A stretch of DNA of 64,000 nt from Streptomyces cucumeris (GCF_024295805.1 NZ_JANCLX010000005.1:248001-312000); one strand, 5' to 3'; shown: positions 31,407 to 41,088, counted from the first letter of the stretch. Program-made: numbers and translations. Notes: generated by a model not told the origin, from the letters alone.

Positions 31407-32015
31407 GTGCCCAAGCGGGTGGATCATGAAGAGCGGCGCAGGCTGATCGCCGGGGCGCTGTGGCGGCTTGCGGCCGAACGCGGCCTGGAGGGCGCGAGCC
31501 TGCGCGATGTGGCGGCCGAGGCGGGCATCTCGCTCGGTCAGTTGCAGCACTACTTCACCAGCAAGGACGAGATGCTGGGGTTCGCGCTCGAGCACATCGG
31601 ACAGCTCGCCGAGGGACGCATCCGCGCCCGGATCGAGGCCCTGCCGGGTGAACCGACCCCGCGCACCGTCCTGCGCGAGACACTCGCCGAGATGCTGCCG
31701 CTGGACGAGAACAGCCGGATCGGCCAACGGGTGCAGATCGCCTACTTCGTCCGGGCGCTCTACGACGAACGGCCGCGCACCCACGCCAGGGAGGGCTCCC
31801 GCGCCCTGCGCGACTTCCTCGCCGGACAGGTGGCACGCGGCGTCGAACGCGGCGAGGTGCCCGCCGACCGGGACCCCGGCTGCGAGGCGTCCCTGCTGAT
31901 GGCCCTGGTCGAAGGCGTCAGCGGACACACCCTGATGGAGCTGCACACCCCCGAGGAAGCCATGGCGCTGATCGACCTGCATCTGGAGCGGCTGTTCGGC
32001 GGGGCAGCCGCCTAA
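31407..32015 (+). CDS. TetR-family transcriptional regulator
   Basis: 202 residues from the GTG at 31407, with AAGGA 7 bases upstream. The N-terminal HTH reads LEGASLRDVAAEAGISLGQLQHYFTSKDEM, a normal TetR helix set with a Gln-containing recognition helix. The C-terminal helical domain (about 60-200) binds an unknown ligand. It is divergent from the PH-domain pair and ends 4 bases into the convergent FUSC gene. The inverted repeat in the shared promoter is its likely operator. Confidence 0.88.
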   Translation: MPKRVDHEERRRLIAGALWRLAAERGLEGASLRDVAAEAGISLGQLQHYFTSKDEMLGFALEHIGQLAEGRIRARIEALPGEPTPRTVLRETLAEMLPLDENSRIGQRVQIAYFVRALYDERPRTHAREGSRALRDFLAGQVARGVERGEVPADRDPGCEASLLMALVEGVSGHTLMELHTPEEAMALIDLHLERLFGGAAA

Positions 32016-34093
32016 CGACGGCCCCGCTGGGCCACCTTGAGCGCATTCGCCAGATCCTCCAGCGCCTCCAGCAGCAGTTCCGCACCGCGCACCGCCACCC
32101 CGGGCCGGTCCCCGGCCCGCCGCTGCCAGCGCTCCAGCACCTCACCCAGCGGCTCCCAGTCCAGCGGACGCCGCTCCCGGACCGCGGCGGCGGCCTCCGG
32201 CAGCGCCGTGCGCAGCGCCGCGGCGAACTCCCCGGCCTCGGCGGACGGGGGCGCGGCATGGTCCGGAAGGTGTGCCTCCAGCAGCATGGTGACCCGGCCC
32301 GTGGTGGACAGCGCCGTCTGCGCCTCCCGCGCCGCGCGCCGGGACAGCCCGCGGTGGCGCACCGGCTCCCGCTGGGCCCGCGCCTCCAGCTGCTCCCAGG
32401 CAGCCCGTGCCGCCCGCGCGTCCAGCAGCGCCTCGCGCACCTGGCGGGGGCGGCGGTCGGCAGGGCGGGCGTGGGCGTCGAACACGGCGGTGGCGTAATG
32501 GCCGTTGGCGGCCAGCCAGTCCGCCAGCCGGTCCCGCAGCAGCGGTGTCTCCCAGGCCGGGAAGACCACGTACGCGGCCATCGCCAGCACCCCGCCCAGC
32601 AGGGTCAGCGCCACCCGCGCCTGCACCGTCTCCCCCGGGGCCGCGCCCGCGATGCCGAGCAGGAAGACCACATAGGCGCCGATGCACGCGGAGGCCACGA
32701 TGAAGCCGGTGCGCATCAGCAGGTACAGCGAGCCCACACACGCCACCGCCAGCAGCGCGCTCACCCAGGGGGCGGGGTCGGCGAGCGCCACCACCACTCC
32801 GGCGACCAGCACCCCCGCCAGCGTGCCGGTGAACCGGGCCACCCCGCGCGAGAAGGTCTGGCCGAAGTCGGGGCGCAGCACCATCACCGAGGTCAGCGGC
32901 GCCCAGTAGCCGTGGCCCCAGGGCAGTGCGCTGCCCAGCAGATAGCCGCCCGAGGCGACCACCGAGACCCGTACCGCGTGCCGGAAGACGGGTGAGGACC
33001 AGCGGGACTCCCGGCGCAGCGCGCGCCAGACCACCCGCACCCGCCCGGCGGGGGTGGGGGACGGCAGATAGCGGCGGTCCCGGCCGCCCTCGGCGGTCAC
33101 CGTCTCCACCGGTTCGTCCGACGACTCCACCACGTCGTTCACCAGCGCCATCAGCCGCAGCGCGGCCCGGCGGGCGGCGCCGTCCAGTTTGGGGCCGGTC
33201 GGCGGCACCTCCAGGACCGCCATCGCCTCCGGGGGCAGCCGCACGGTCACGCCCCGGCGGATGGCATGGGCCACGGCGTCCAGCACGGTGGCGGTGGCGC
33301 CCAGCAGTTCGCGCGCCCGGTCGCGTTCGGGACCCTTGGCCGCGGCGCCGACCACCGGGTCGGCGAGCGAGGCCAGCACCGGCCGGATCCGTTCGGCCAG
33401 CAGCCGGTAGCCGCGGAGCTGGCGCGGGCGCCGCCGGGCCTGGCGGGGCGTCAGGGCGGCGGCGCTGCGCGCGTCCATCAGCGGGGTGGGGTCGAACGGC
33501 GCCACCGGGTCCTGGCGCAGCCGCCGGGCGTAGTCGGCAACGGCGGCGAGCGCATCGGCCAGCGCGTCCCGCTGGACGCCCCACGGCCGCACCGGGAACA
33601 GCACGATCAGCGCGGCCTGGACGACCCCGCCCAGACCGATCAGCGCGGCGTGCTCCACGGCGCCCAGCAGGGAGGTGGGGAGGGTGACGGTCACCAGCAT
33701 CACGGCGACCATCTGGGTGGCGACCAGCCCGGAGACCGGGCCGACCGCCCACGCCATCCCCGTCAGCAGCGTCCAGACGGCGAGCATGACGACGAAGGTG
33801 GCGGTGTGGGCGGCGGCCAGATAGCCCAGGAAGGTGCTGACCGCGAGACCGGCCGCGGCGGCCAGCGCCAGCGCGGGACGCGGCCGCCAGCTTCGCTGGA
33901 AGGTGGCCAGCCCGGCGGAGAACGCGCCGAAGGCGGAGGAGACCGCGAGCGTGGGCGACCCCAGCCACAGGGTCAGCCCGACGACGATCGCCACCCCGCA
34001 CGCCCCGCGCAGCGCGACCAGCGGCTCCAGCCGGGTGCGTTCGATGGACAGCCCGTCCCGCGCGGTCTCCTTGAGCGCGCGCGACCAGGTCAT
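32012..34093 (-). CDS. FUSC-family transporter (aromatic acid exporter-like)
   Basis: 693 residues with the FUSC architecture: two blocks of about six membrane helices, at about 25-170 and 375-515, each followed by a cytosolic helical part. The second block has PWGHGYWAPLTSVMVLRPDFGQTFSRG, the FUSC hallmark. Family members YccS/AaeB export aromatic carboxylates and related hydrophobic acids. The start at 34093 gives MTWSRALKETARDGLS. It is convergent with tetR, so the two are not one operon. Confidence 0.88.
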   Translation of the reverse strand: MTWSRALKETARDGLSIERTRLEPLVALRGACGVAIVVGLTLWLGSPTLAVSSAFGAFSAGLATFQRSWRPRPALALAAAAGLAVSTFLGYLAAAHTATFVVMLAVWTLLTGMAWAVGPVSGLVATQMVAVMLVTVTLPTSLLGAVEHAALIGLGGVVQAALIVLFPVRPWGVQRDALADALAAVADYARRLRQDPVAPFDPTPLMDARSAAALTPRQARRRPRQLRGYRLLAERIRPVLASLADPVVGAAAKGPERDRARELLGATATVLDAVAHAIRRGVTVRLPPEAMAVLEVPPTGPKLDGAARRAALRLMALVNDVVESSDEPVETVTAEGGRDRRYLPSPTPAGRVRVVWRALRRESRWSSPVFRHAVRVSVVASGGYLLGSALPWGHGYWAPLTSVMVLRPDFGQTFSRGVARFTGTLAGVLVAGVVVALADPAPWVSALLAVACVGSLYLLMRTGFIVASACIGAYVVFLLGIAGAAPGETVQARVALTLLGGVLAMAAYVVFPAWETPLLRDRLADWLAANGHYATAVFDAHARPADRRPRQVREALLDARAARAAWEQLEARAQREPVRHRGLSRRAAREAQTALSTTGRVTMLLEAHLPDHAAPPSAEAGEFAAALRTALPEAAAAVRERRPLDWEPLGEVLERWQRRAGDRPGVAVRGAELLLEALEDLANALKVAQRGRR

Positions 34094-34152
34094 ACGGTGA
34101 GCCTACGGCCCCGGTCCCGCGGAACCGAAGCCGTGGGCGCGCGAGTGCGCGG

Positions 34153-34608
34153 TCAGCCCCGGGACGTACCGCAGTCCACGTCGAGCAGCTTCATCGGACG
34201 GCTGCCGTCGAGGTCCACATAGGCGGTGAAGGACGCCTTCGGGCCGCCCCGCCAGTGGGTGGTGACGGTGGCCCAGCCGACCCGCGCGGACTGCGCCGTG
34301 GTCACCTCGCCGACATCGATCCGCTTCGGGGTGTTCTGCGCGCACAGCAGGACGTCGAAGCCCGGGTTCTGGTCGGCCTTCTCCTTGAGCTGGTCCGCGA
34401 CCAGGTGCTTCCGCTCCCAGGGGCGCGGGCCGTGGTTGCCGTAGAAGCCCTCCAGGAAGTGGTGGATCTCCTCAGCGGTGTAACGGCGGTCGGGGTCGGT
34501 CCGGGGTGTGTGCGCGGAGACCGGGGCGCTCGCGGCGAGCGCGAGTCCGAGACCGAGCGCGGCCGTGCAGCCTGCGGTCACCGCCGTGGAACGGAACAGA
34601 CGAAGCAT
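34153..34608 (-). CDS. small secreted protein of unknown function
   Basis: 151 residues from the ATG at 34608, with AGGGGG upstream. A signal peptide of about 31 residues (basic start, then GCTAALGLGLALAASAPVSA, cleaved before HTPRT) precedes a mature 120-residue domain. The mature part has two cysteines (LLCAQN, VDCGTS) able to form one disulfide and a mixed helix/strand pattern (YTAEEIHHFLEGFYG, then VGWATVTTHWRGGPKASF). No catalytic motif is recognised. It is a single gene upstream of FUSC. Confidence 0.75.
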   Translation of the reverse strand: MLRLFRSTAVTAGCTAALGLGLALAASAPVSAHTPRTDPDRRYTAEEIHHFLEGFYGNHGPRPWERKHLVADQLKEKADQNPGFDVLLCAQNTPKRIDVGEVTTAQSARVGWATVTTHWRGGPKASFTAYVDLDGSRPMKLLDVDCGTSRG

Positions 34609-34731
34609 ACGGAATCCCCCTGAGCAGGTCGTTGCACCCATTATTCGGGCGAACACTCAAGAAGACCCGCCAACCCACCGGATGGTTGTGCGCCGTTCGG
34701 CCCCCTGTCCGGAGGCTGCCGGTGAAACGGC

Positions 34732-34767
34732 GTACCCCCCGCCGGCCGGGGGCCTGGCGGGGGGTAC
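34732..34767 (-). terminator. 12-bp hairpin after mmsA
   Basis: GTACCCCCCGCC (34732-34743) pairs perfectly with GGCGGGGGGTAC (34756-34767) around a 12-base loop. It starts 20 bases past the mmsA stop and ends the iolC-to-mmsA transcript. Confidence 0.75.
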
Positions 34768-34787
34768 GTCCTGGACGCGGGACGCGC

Positions 34788-36281
34788 TCAGTGGTTGCTG
34801 GGGAAGCCCAGGTTGATCCCGCCGTCGCTGGGGTCGGGCCAGCGGGTGGTGACGACCTTGCCGCGGGTGTAGAAGTGCACCCCGTCGTTGCCGTAGATGT
34901 GGTGGTCGCCGAAGAGCGAGTCCTTCCAGCCGCCGAAGGAGTGGTAGCCCACCGGGACCGGGATCGGCACATTGACGCCGACCATGCCCGCCTCCACCTC
35001 GAGCTGGAAGCGGCGGGCGGCGCCGCCGTCCCGGGTGAAGATCGCGGTGCCGTTGCCCCACCGGGAGCTGTTGATCAGCTCGATGGCCTCGTCGTAGGTC
35101 TCGGCGCGGACCACGCACAGCACCGGGCCGAAGATCTCGTCACGGTAGGCGTCGGCGGTGGTGGGCACCTTGTCCAGCAGCGAGACACCGATGAAGAAGC
35201 CGTCCTCATGGCCATCGACCGTGTAGCCCGTGCCGTCCACGACCACCTCGGCGCCCTGGGCCGCGGCCCCGCGCACATAGGAGGCGACCTTGTCGCGGTG
35301 CTCCTTGGTGATGAGCGGGCCCATCTCCGAGGCCGGGTCGTTGCCGGGGCCGATCCGGAGCTTGGCGGCGCGGTCGGCGATCTTCTTCACCAGCTCGTCG
35401 CCGGTGTCCCCGACCGCCACGACCACCGAGACCGCCATGCAGCGCTCACCGGCCGAGCCGTAGGCGGCGTTGATGGCGTTGTCCGCGGCGAAGTCCAGGT
35501 CGGCGTCGGGCAGCACCAGCATGTGGTTCTTGGCGCCGCCGAGCGCCTGGACCCGCTTGCCGTGCTCGACGGCCTTGGACTGGATGTACTGGGCGATCGG
35601 GGTGGAGCCCACGAAGCTGACCGCGGCGACGTCCGGGTGCTCCAGCAGCCGGTCCACGGCCACCTTGTCACCGTGGACGACGTTGAGCACCCCGTCCGGC
35701 AGCCCGGCCTCGGCGGCCAGCTCGGCCAGCCGGAGGGCGGCCGAGGGGTCCTTCTCACTGGGCTTGAGGACGAAGGTGTTACCGCAGGCGATGGCCACCG
35801 GGAACATCCACATCGGCACCATGGCCGGGAAGTTGAACGGGGTGATGCCCGCCACCACACCGAGCGGCTGGCGGATCGAGGAGACGTCGACCCCGGAGGA
35901 GACCTGGGTGGACAGCTCGCCCTTGAGCTTCTCGGCGATCGAACAGGCCAGCTCGACGATCTCCAGACCGCGGGCCACCTCGCCCAGCGCGTCGGAGTGC
36001 ACCTTGCCGTGCTGCGCGGTGATCAGCTCGGCCAGCTCGTCCCGGTGGGCGACGACCAGCTCACGGAGCTTGAACAGGATCGCGGTGCGCTTGGCCAGGG
36101 AGGTGGTGCCCCAGGAGCGGAACGCGTCCTTGGCGGTGGCTACCGCCGCGTCGACCTCGTCCACGGAGGCCAGGGCGACCTGGGTGTCCTGGGCGCCGGT
36201 GGCGGGGTTGTAGACCGGACCGAAGCGACCGGTCGCGCCCTCGACGGCCTTGCCGCCGATCCAGTGGTTGACGGTCTTCAT
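34788..36281 (-). CDS. mmsA: methylmalonate-semialdehyde dehydrogenase (CoA-acylating)
   Basis: 497 residues. The aldehyde dehydrogenase fold is complete: NAD-binding FVGSTPIAQ, catalytic cysteine in GSAGERCMAV (C281), FNFPAMVPMWMFP typical for MMSDH, and LGGAKNHMLVLPDADLD. CoA-acylating MMSDHs convert (methyl)malonate semialdehyde to propionyl- or acetyl-CoA; as the last enzyme of inositol breakdown it is named IolA. It is the promoter-distal gene of the iolC operon, 26 bases after iolD, and is followed by a hairpin terminator. It may also serve valine degradation. Confidence 0.95.
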   Translation of the reverse strand: MKTVNHWIGGKAVEGATGRFGPVYNPATGAQDTQVALASVDEVDAAVATAKDAFRSWGTTSLAKRTAILFKLRELVVAHRDELAELITAQHGKVHSDALGEVARGLEIVELACSIAEKLKGELSTQVSSGVDVSSIRQPLGVVAGITPFNFPAMVPMWMFPVAIACGNTFVLKPSEKDPSAALRLAELAAEAGLPDGVLNVVHGDKVAVDRLLEHPDVAAVSFVGSTPIAQYIQSKAVEHGKRVQALGGAKNHMLVLPDADLDFAADNAINAAYGSAGERCMAVSVVVAVGDTGDELVKKIADRAAKLRIGPGNDPASEMGPLITKEHRDKVASYVRGAAAQGAEVVVDGTGYTVDGHEDGFFIGVSLLDKVPTTADAYRDEIFGPVLCVVRAETYDEAIELINSSRWGNGTAIFTRDGGAARRFQLEVEAGMVGVNVPIPVPVGYHSFGGWKDSLFGDHHIYGNDGVHFYTRGKVVTTRWPDPSDGGINLGFPSNH

Positions 36282-36307
36282 GGGGTGGGCCTTTCTGTCG
36301 AAAAACG

Positions 36308-38194
36308 TCAGAGGTGGCGGCGGCGGGCGGCGGCCTGCCGGTCGTAGTCCTCACGGGCCTTCACGGCGGCCGGGCGGGTCGCGGTCTCGGCGACGGGCAC
36401 ATCCCACCACGCCTGGGCCCCCGGCGGGCCGGACACTGTGTCGGCTGTTTCGGTCTCCACATAGACACATGTGGGACGGTCCGAGGCGCGGGCCGCGGCC
36501 AGCGCCTCCCGCAGCTCCCGCACGCTCCCGGCGCGCAGCACGTCCATACCGAGCGAGGCGGCGTTGGCGGCCAGGTCCACCGGCAGCGGATCGCCGGTGT
36601 AGCTGCCGTCGGCCGCCCGGAAGCGGTAGGCGGTGCCGAACCGCTCGGCGCCGATGCCCTCCGAGAGGGCGCCGATGGAGGCGTAGCCGTGGTTCTGGAG
36701 CAGCACGACGTTGATGTTGATGCCCTCCTGGACGGCGGTGACGATCTCGGTCGGCATCATCAGGTACGTCCCGTCGCCCACCAGCGCCCACACCGGGCGG
36801 TCCGGGGCGGCCAGCCGCACCCCGATGGCCCCGGGGATCTCATAGCCCATGCAGGAGTAGCCGTACTCCAGGTGGTACTGGCGCGGCGAGCGGGCGCGCC
36901 ACAGTTTGTGGAGGTCGCCGGGGAGCGATCCGGCCGCGTTGACCACCACGTCCTCGTCGCCGACGACCGCGTCCAGCGCGCCCAGCACCTGGCTCTGCGA
37001 GGGCCGCGCGGTCTCGTCGTCGGCGGCGAACGCGGCGTCCACCCGGCGCTCCCAGGCGGCCTTGCCGACGCGGTATCCGGCCTCGTACGTCTCGTCGACC
37101 CGGTGGCCGGACAGCTCGCGGACGAGCGCCTCCAGACCGGCGCGGGCGTCCGCCACCAGGGTGGTGGCGGACAGCTTGTGGGCGTCGAAGGGCGTGATGT
37201 TGAGGTTGACGAAGCGGACCCCGGGGTCGGCGAAGAGGGTCGCGGAGGCGGTGGTGAAGTCGCTGTACCGGGTGCCGACGCCGATGACCAGGTCGGCGTC
37301 GCGGGCCAGATCGTCCGCGACGGCGGTGCCGGTGTGCCCGATGCCGCCGATGTCGGCCGGGTGGTCATGGCGCAGCGAGCCCTTGCCCGCCTGGGTGGAG
37401 GCGACCGGGATGCCGGTGGCGTCGGCCAGGGCACGCAGCGCGTCCTCGGCCTCGCTGTGGTGGACCCCGCCGCCCGCGATGATCAGCGGCCTGCGGGCGG
37501 AGCGGATCGCCTGGGCGGCGACGGCGAGTTCGGTCGGGTCGGCGGCCGGGCGGCGTACCTGCCAGACCCGGTCGGCGAAGAACTCCTCGGGCCAGTCGAA
37601 GGCTTCGGCCTGGACGTCCTGCGGCAGGGCCAGGGTGACGGCGCCGGTCTCGGCCGGGTCGGTGAGCACCCGCATGGCGGCCAGCGCGGCCGGGATCAGC
37701 GCCTCGGGGCGCATCACCCGGTCGAAGTAGCGGGAGACCGGGCGCAGACAGTCGTTGACCGACACATCGCCCGCGGAGGGGACTTCGAGCTGCTGGAGCA
37801 CCGGGTCCGCGGGGCGGGTGGCGAAGATGTCACCGGGCAGCAGCAGCACCGGCAGCCGGTTGACGGTGGCCAGCGCCGCACCGGTGACCAGATTGGTCGC
37901 ACCGGGGCCGATGGAGGTGGTGACCGCCTGGGCGGAGAGCCGGTTGGACTGCCGGGCGAAGCCCACGGCCGCGTGCACCATGGCCTGTTCATTGCGGCCC
38001 TGGAGGTAGGGCATGGCGTCCGGACCGGATTCCAGGAGGGCCTGCCCGATCCCGGCCACGTTGCCGTGGCCGAAGATGCCCCAGGTGGCGTTGATCAGGC
38101 GGTGCCGCTGCCCGTCGCGCTCGGTGTACTGGTGGGCCAGGAACTCCACCAGGGCCTGGGCGACGGTGAGGCGGCGCACTGCCGAGGCGTTCAT
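36308..38194 (-). CDS. iolD: 3D-(3,5/4)-trihydroxycyclohexane-1,2-dione hydrolase
   Basis: 628 residues with the three-domain ThDP-enzyme layout: N-terminal PYR domain (GHGNVAGIGQALLE, HAAVGFARQSNRLSAQAVT), central domain, C-terminal PP domain with the ThDP signature GDGTYLMMPTEIVTAVQEG and VVLLQNHGYAS. Length and motifs fit IolD, which hydrolyses the cyclic diketone to 5-deoxy-D-glucuronate. The start overlaps the iolB stop (ATGA at 38191-38194). Confidence 0.95.
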   Translation of the reverse strand: MNASAVRRLTVAQALVEFLAHQYTERDGQRHRLINATWGIFGHGNVAGIGQALLESGPDAMPYLQGRNEQAMVHAAVGFARQSNRLSAQAVTTSIGPGATNLVTGAALATVNRLPVLLLPGDIFATRPADPVLQQLEVPSAGDVSVNDCLRPVSRYFDRVMRPEALIPAALAAMRVLTDPAETGAVTLALPQDVQAEAFDWPEEFFADRVWQVRRPAADPTELAVAAQAIRSARRPLIIAGGGVHHSEAEDALRALADATGIPVASTQAGKGSLRHDHPADIGGIGHTGTAVADDLARDADLVIGVGTRYSDFTTASATLFADPGVRFVNLNITPFDAHKLSATTLVADARAGLEALVRELSGHRVDETYEAGYRVGKAAWERRVDAAFAADDETARPSQSQVLGALDAVVGDEDVVVNAAGSLPGDLHKLWRARSPRQYHLEYGYSCMGYEIPGAIGVRLAAPDRPVWALVGDGTYLMMPTEIVTAVQEGININVVLLQNHGYASIGALSEGIGAERFGTAYRFRAADGSYTGDPLPVDLAANAASLGMDVLRAGSVRELREALAAARASDRPTCVYVETETADTVSGPPGAQAWWDVPVAETATRPAAVKAREDYDRQAAARRRHL

Positions 38195-39096
38195 CGGGGG
38201 CCTCCATCGGGGGCTTCGTAGAGCGGGAGTCGGGGGTCGACGGGCTGGTCCGGCCAGGTGGAGCGGATCCAGGCGTGGTCGGGGTGGTCGCAGATGAGCC
38301 AGGAGCGCTCCTCCTCCGGGCCCGCCATGACGTTGAGGTAGTACATGGTGTGGCCGGGGGCGGCGATGGACGGGCCGTGCCAGCCGTCCGGGATCAGCAC
38401 GGTGTCACCGGTGCGGACCTCGGCCAGCACATCGGTGCCACGGCCGCGGCCGGAGGGGGAGACCCGCTGGTAGCCGACGCCCTCGCTGCCGTGGGACGCG
38501 GCGATCTCGAAGTAGTAGATCTCCTCGAGTTCGCTCTCCTCACCGGGGCGGCACTCGTCGTGCTTGTGCGGCGGGTAGGAGGACCAGTTGCCGCCCGGGG
38601 TCAGCACCTCGACGGCGATCAGCTTGTCGCAGTCGAAGACCCCGGCGGCGCCGAAGTTGTTCACCTGGCGTGAGCAGTTGCCGGTGCCGCGCAGCTCGAC
38701 CGGCACGTCCGAGGCGGGGCCGTAGCGCGCGGGCAGTCTGCGCTCGCAGCGGGCGCCGGCGAGTGCGAAGCGGCCGCCCGCGCCGGTGGCGATCCGGGCG
38801 TGCGCGTCGCGCGGCAGATAGACGAAGTCGCTCACCCCGCTGAACACGCTCTCCCGGCCGTGGAGTTCGAAGACCTCCCCCTCGGTGTCCACCGTGCAGC
38901 CGCCGCTGAGCGGCAGCAGGATCCACTCGCTGTCGCCGGTGGCCAGGGAGTGTGAACCGCCGGGCGGCAGCTCGAGCACCCGCAGCGCGGAGTACCCCCA
39001 GCCGGCCCGCTCGGGGCCGATGTCCACGACATGGGGACCGCCGGCCGCCTCACCGGCCCGCACATGGAAACCGGTCGAAGGATCGCTGCTGGTCAT
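38191..39096 (-). CDS. iolB: 5-deoxy-glucuronate isomerase
   Basis: 301 residues from the ATG at 39096. Cupin-fold isomerase with the IolB signatures NWSSYPPHKHDE, ELEEIYYFEI and LIPDGWHGPSIAAPGHTMYYLNVMAG, which give the metal histidines and glutamate. It turns 5-deoxy-D-glucuronate into 2-deoxy-5-keto-D-gluconate. It is 52 bases after the aldolase-like gene and overlaps iolD by 4 bases. Confidence 0.95.
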   Translation of the reverse strand: MTSSDPSTGFHVRAGEAAGGPHVVDIGPERAGWGYSALRVLELPPGGSHSLATGDSEWILLPLSGGCTVDTEGEVFELHGRESVFSGVSDFVYLPRDAHARIATGAGGRFALAGARCERRLPARYGPASDVPVELRGTGNCSRQVNNFGAAGVFDCDKLIAVEVLTPGGNWSSYPPHKHDECRPGEESELEEIYYFEIAASHGSEGVGYQRVSPSGRGRGTDVLAEVRTGDTVLIPDGWHGPSIAAPGHTMYYLNVMAGPEEERSWLICDHPDHAWIRSTWPDQPVDPRLPLYEAPDGGPR

Positions 39097-39148
39097 GACG
39101 TCAGTTTCTGCCTTTCCTCCAGGGACGGGGCCCGTGGTGCGGGGCGTG

Positions 39149-40027
39149 TCAGAGCAGTCCGACGGCGGTATCCACAGCGGTCTCGACGCTGCCCTCCGCC
39201 GGATAGAGCAGTGAGCGGCCGACGACCAGGCCCTGGACGGTGGGCAGCCGCAGCGCCTTGCGCCATCTCTCGTACGCCCCCTCCTGGTCCCTTCCCACCT
39301 CACCGCCGAGCAGTACCGCCGGAAGGGTGCTGGTCTCCATGACCGCGGCCATCTCCTCGGGATCGTCCGTCACCGGCACCTTCAGCCAGGTGTAGGCGGA
39401 GGTCCCGGCGAGTCCGGAGGCGATGGCGATGGACCGGGTGACGGCCTCGGCGCTCAGGTCGTTGCGGACCCGGCCGTCTATTCGGCGGGAGATGAACGGT
39501 TCGACGAAGACCGGCAGCCGGTGTGCGGCCATCGCGTCGATGGCACGGGCGGTGCTGGTCATGGTGGTCAGCGAACCGGCGTCCGCGTAGTCGATGCGCA
39601 GCAGCAGTTTGCCCGCGTCGAACCGGAGCCGGGCGAGGTCCTCGGGCCGGTGTCCGGTGAACCGGTCGTCGAGTTCGAAGGTGGCGCCGGCCAGCCCGCC
39701 GCGGTTCATCGAGCCCATCACGACCTTGCCCTCGAGGGCGCCGAGCAGCAGCAGGTCCTCCAGGATGTCGGCGGTCGCGAGCACCCCGTCCACACCGGGG
39801 CGGGACAGCGCCGTGCACAGCCGCTCCAGCAGCTCGAACCGGTTGGCCATGGCCAGTCTGCGGTCCCCGACGGCGAGGGCGCCGCGCGCCGGATGGTCGG
39901 CCGCCACGATCATCAGCCGGCCGCTGTCACCGATGAGGGGGCGACGGGCCCGTCGGGCGGCCGCCTCGGCGATGGCCTCGGGGTGGCGGGTGCGCACCGT
40001 GACGAGGTCGGAGATGCTGATGCTCAA
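39149..40027 (-). CDS. Cgl0159-type (beta/alpha)8 aldolase-like protein of the inositol operon
   Basis: 292 residues with a TIM-barrel pattern of alternating strands and helices: MIVAADHPARGAL, VDGVLATADILEDL, KLLLRIDYADAG, LPVFVEPFISRR and AYTWLKVPVTDD, with a lysine (WLKV) at the strand-6 position used for Schiff bases in class I aldolases. In actinobacterial iol operons this family lies between iolC and iolB, where the cleavage of 2-deoxy-5-keto-gluconate 6-phosphate (IolJ step) is otherwise missing. The role is inferred from that gap. Confidence 0.78.
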   Translation of the reverse strand: MSISISDLVTVRTRHPEAIAEAAARRARRPLIGDSGRLMIVAADHPARGALAVGDRRLAMANRFELLERLCTALSRPGVDGVLATADILEDLLLLGALEGKVVMGSMNRGGLAGATFELDDRFTGHRPEDLARLRFDAGKLLLRIDYADAGSLTTMTSTARAIDAMAAHRLPVFVEPFISRRIDGRVRNDLSAEAVTRSIAIASGLAGTSAYTWLKVPVTDDPEEMAAVMETSTLPAVLLGGEVGRDQEGAYERWRKALRLPTVQGLVVGRSLLYPAEGSVETAVDTAVGLL

Positions 40028-40067
40028 GAGGTCTTACCCTTCCTTCTTTTCCGCACCGCGGTCGGCG

Positions 40068-41015
40068 TCAGCCTTCGGTGAGCAGGGCCTCGACCTCGCC
40101 CGCCGTCGGCATGGCCGAGGAGCAGGCGAGCCGGGACGCGACGATGGCGCCCGCCGCGTTGGCGTACCGCATGATCCGTTCCAGGTCCCAGCCGGCGAGC
40201 AGCCCGTGGCACAGGGCACCGCCGAACGCGTCGCCCGCGCCGAGCCCGTTGACCACCTCCACCGGGACCGGGGGGACCTCGGCGGTGGTGCCGTCGCGGT
40301 GCACGGCGAGGACGCCCTTGGGTCCCTGTTTGACGACGGCCAGTTCCACACCCGCCGCGAGCAGCGCCTCGGCACAGGCGGTGGGTTCGCGGACGCCCGT
40401 GGCGATCTCGCATTCGTCCACGTTGCCGACGGCGACCGTGGCGTGGCGCAGGGCCTCGGCGTAGAAGGGGCGGGCGGTGTCCGGGTCGCGCCAGAACATC
40501 GGCCGCCAGTCGAGGTCGAAGACGGTGGTGCCGCTCCCGCCGCGGGCGGCCAGCGCCTCCAGGGTGCTGGTGCGGCTGGGCTCCTCGCTCAGCCCGGTGC
40601 CGGTCATCCAGAAGATCCGGGCCGCGCGGATCGCGTCGAGGTCCAGTTCACCGGGGTGGATCTCCAGATCGGGCGCCTTGGGACGGCGGTAGAAGTACAG
40701 CGGGAAGTCGTCCGGCGGGAAGATCTCGCAGAAGGTGACCGGCGTCGGGTACTCCTCGACCGGGGTGACGAACCGGTCGTCCACCCCGAACGCCCGCAGC
40801 TCCTGGTGGAGGTAGTCGCCGAAGGGGTCCGCGCCGGTGCGGCTGATGACCGCGGAACGGCGGCCGAAGCGAGCGGCGGAGACGGCGACATTGGTCGCCG
40901 AACCGCCGAGGAACTTTCCGAACGACTCGACCTGCGGCAGAGGGACACCGGTCTGGAGCGGATAGAGATCCACTCCGATCCGGCCCATCGTGATCAGGTC
41001 GTACGGCTCACTCAT
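40068..41015 (-). CDS. iolC: 5-dehydro-2-deoxygluconokinase
   Basis: 315-residue PfkB-family kinase. Substrate-binding GGSATNVAVSAARFG (residues 37-51) and the anion-hole/catalytic GLGAGDAFGGAL (D262). It phosphorylates 2-deoxy-5-keto-D-gluconate at C6. It is the first gene of the minus-strand operon iolC - aldolase - iolB - iolD - mmsA. Its promoter lies at 41089-41117. Confidence 0.94.
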   Translation of the reverse strand: MSEPYDLITMGRIGVDLYPLQTGVPLPQVESFGKFLGGSATNVAVSAARFGRRSAVISRTGADPFGDYLHQELRAFGVDDRFVTPVEEYPTPVTFCEIFPPDDFPLYFYRRPKAPDLEIHPGELDLDAIRAARIFWMTGTGLSEEPSRTSTLEALAARGGSGTTVFDLDWRPMFWRDPDTARPFYAEALRHATVAVGNVDECEIATGVREPTACAEALLAAGVELAVVKQGPKGVLAVHRDGTTAEVPPVPVEVVNGLGAGDAFGGALCHGLLAGWDLERIMRYANAAGAIVASRLACSSAMPTAGEVEALLTEG

Positions 41016-41088
41016 GCGTGCCCCTTCGGGAAAAGACGCAGCTCAGGGTGGGAGTGCGAAAGCGCCGGACAACGCCCGGCCCCTTCAG

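Noticed and set aside
32142..34001. 619-codon open frame on the minus strand
   Set aside because: Shadow of the FUSC gene in another frame; Gly/Arg/Ala composition without domain features.
34506..36347. 613-codon open frame on the plus strand opposite mmsA
   Set aside because: Antisense shadow of the mmsA gene, Val/Asp/His-rich and without any domain.
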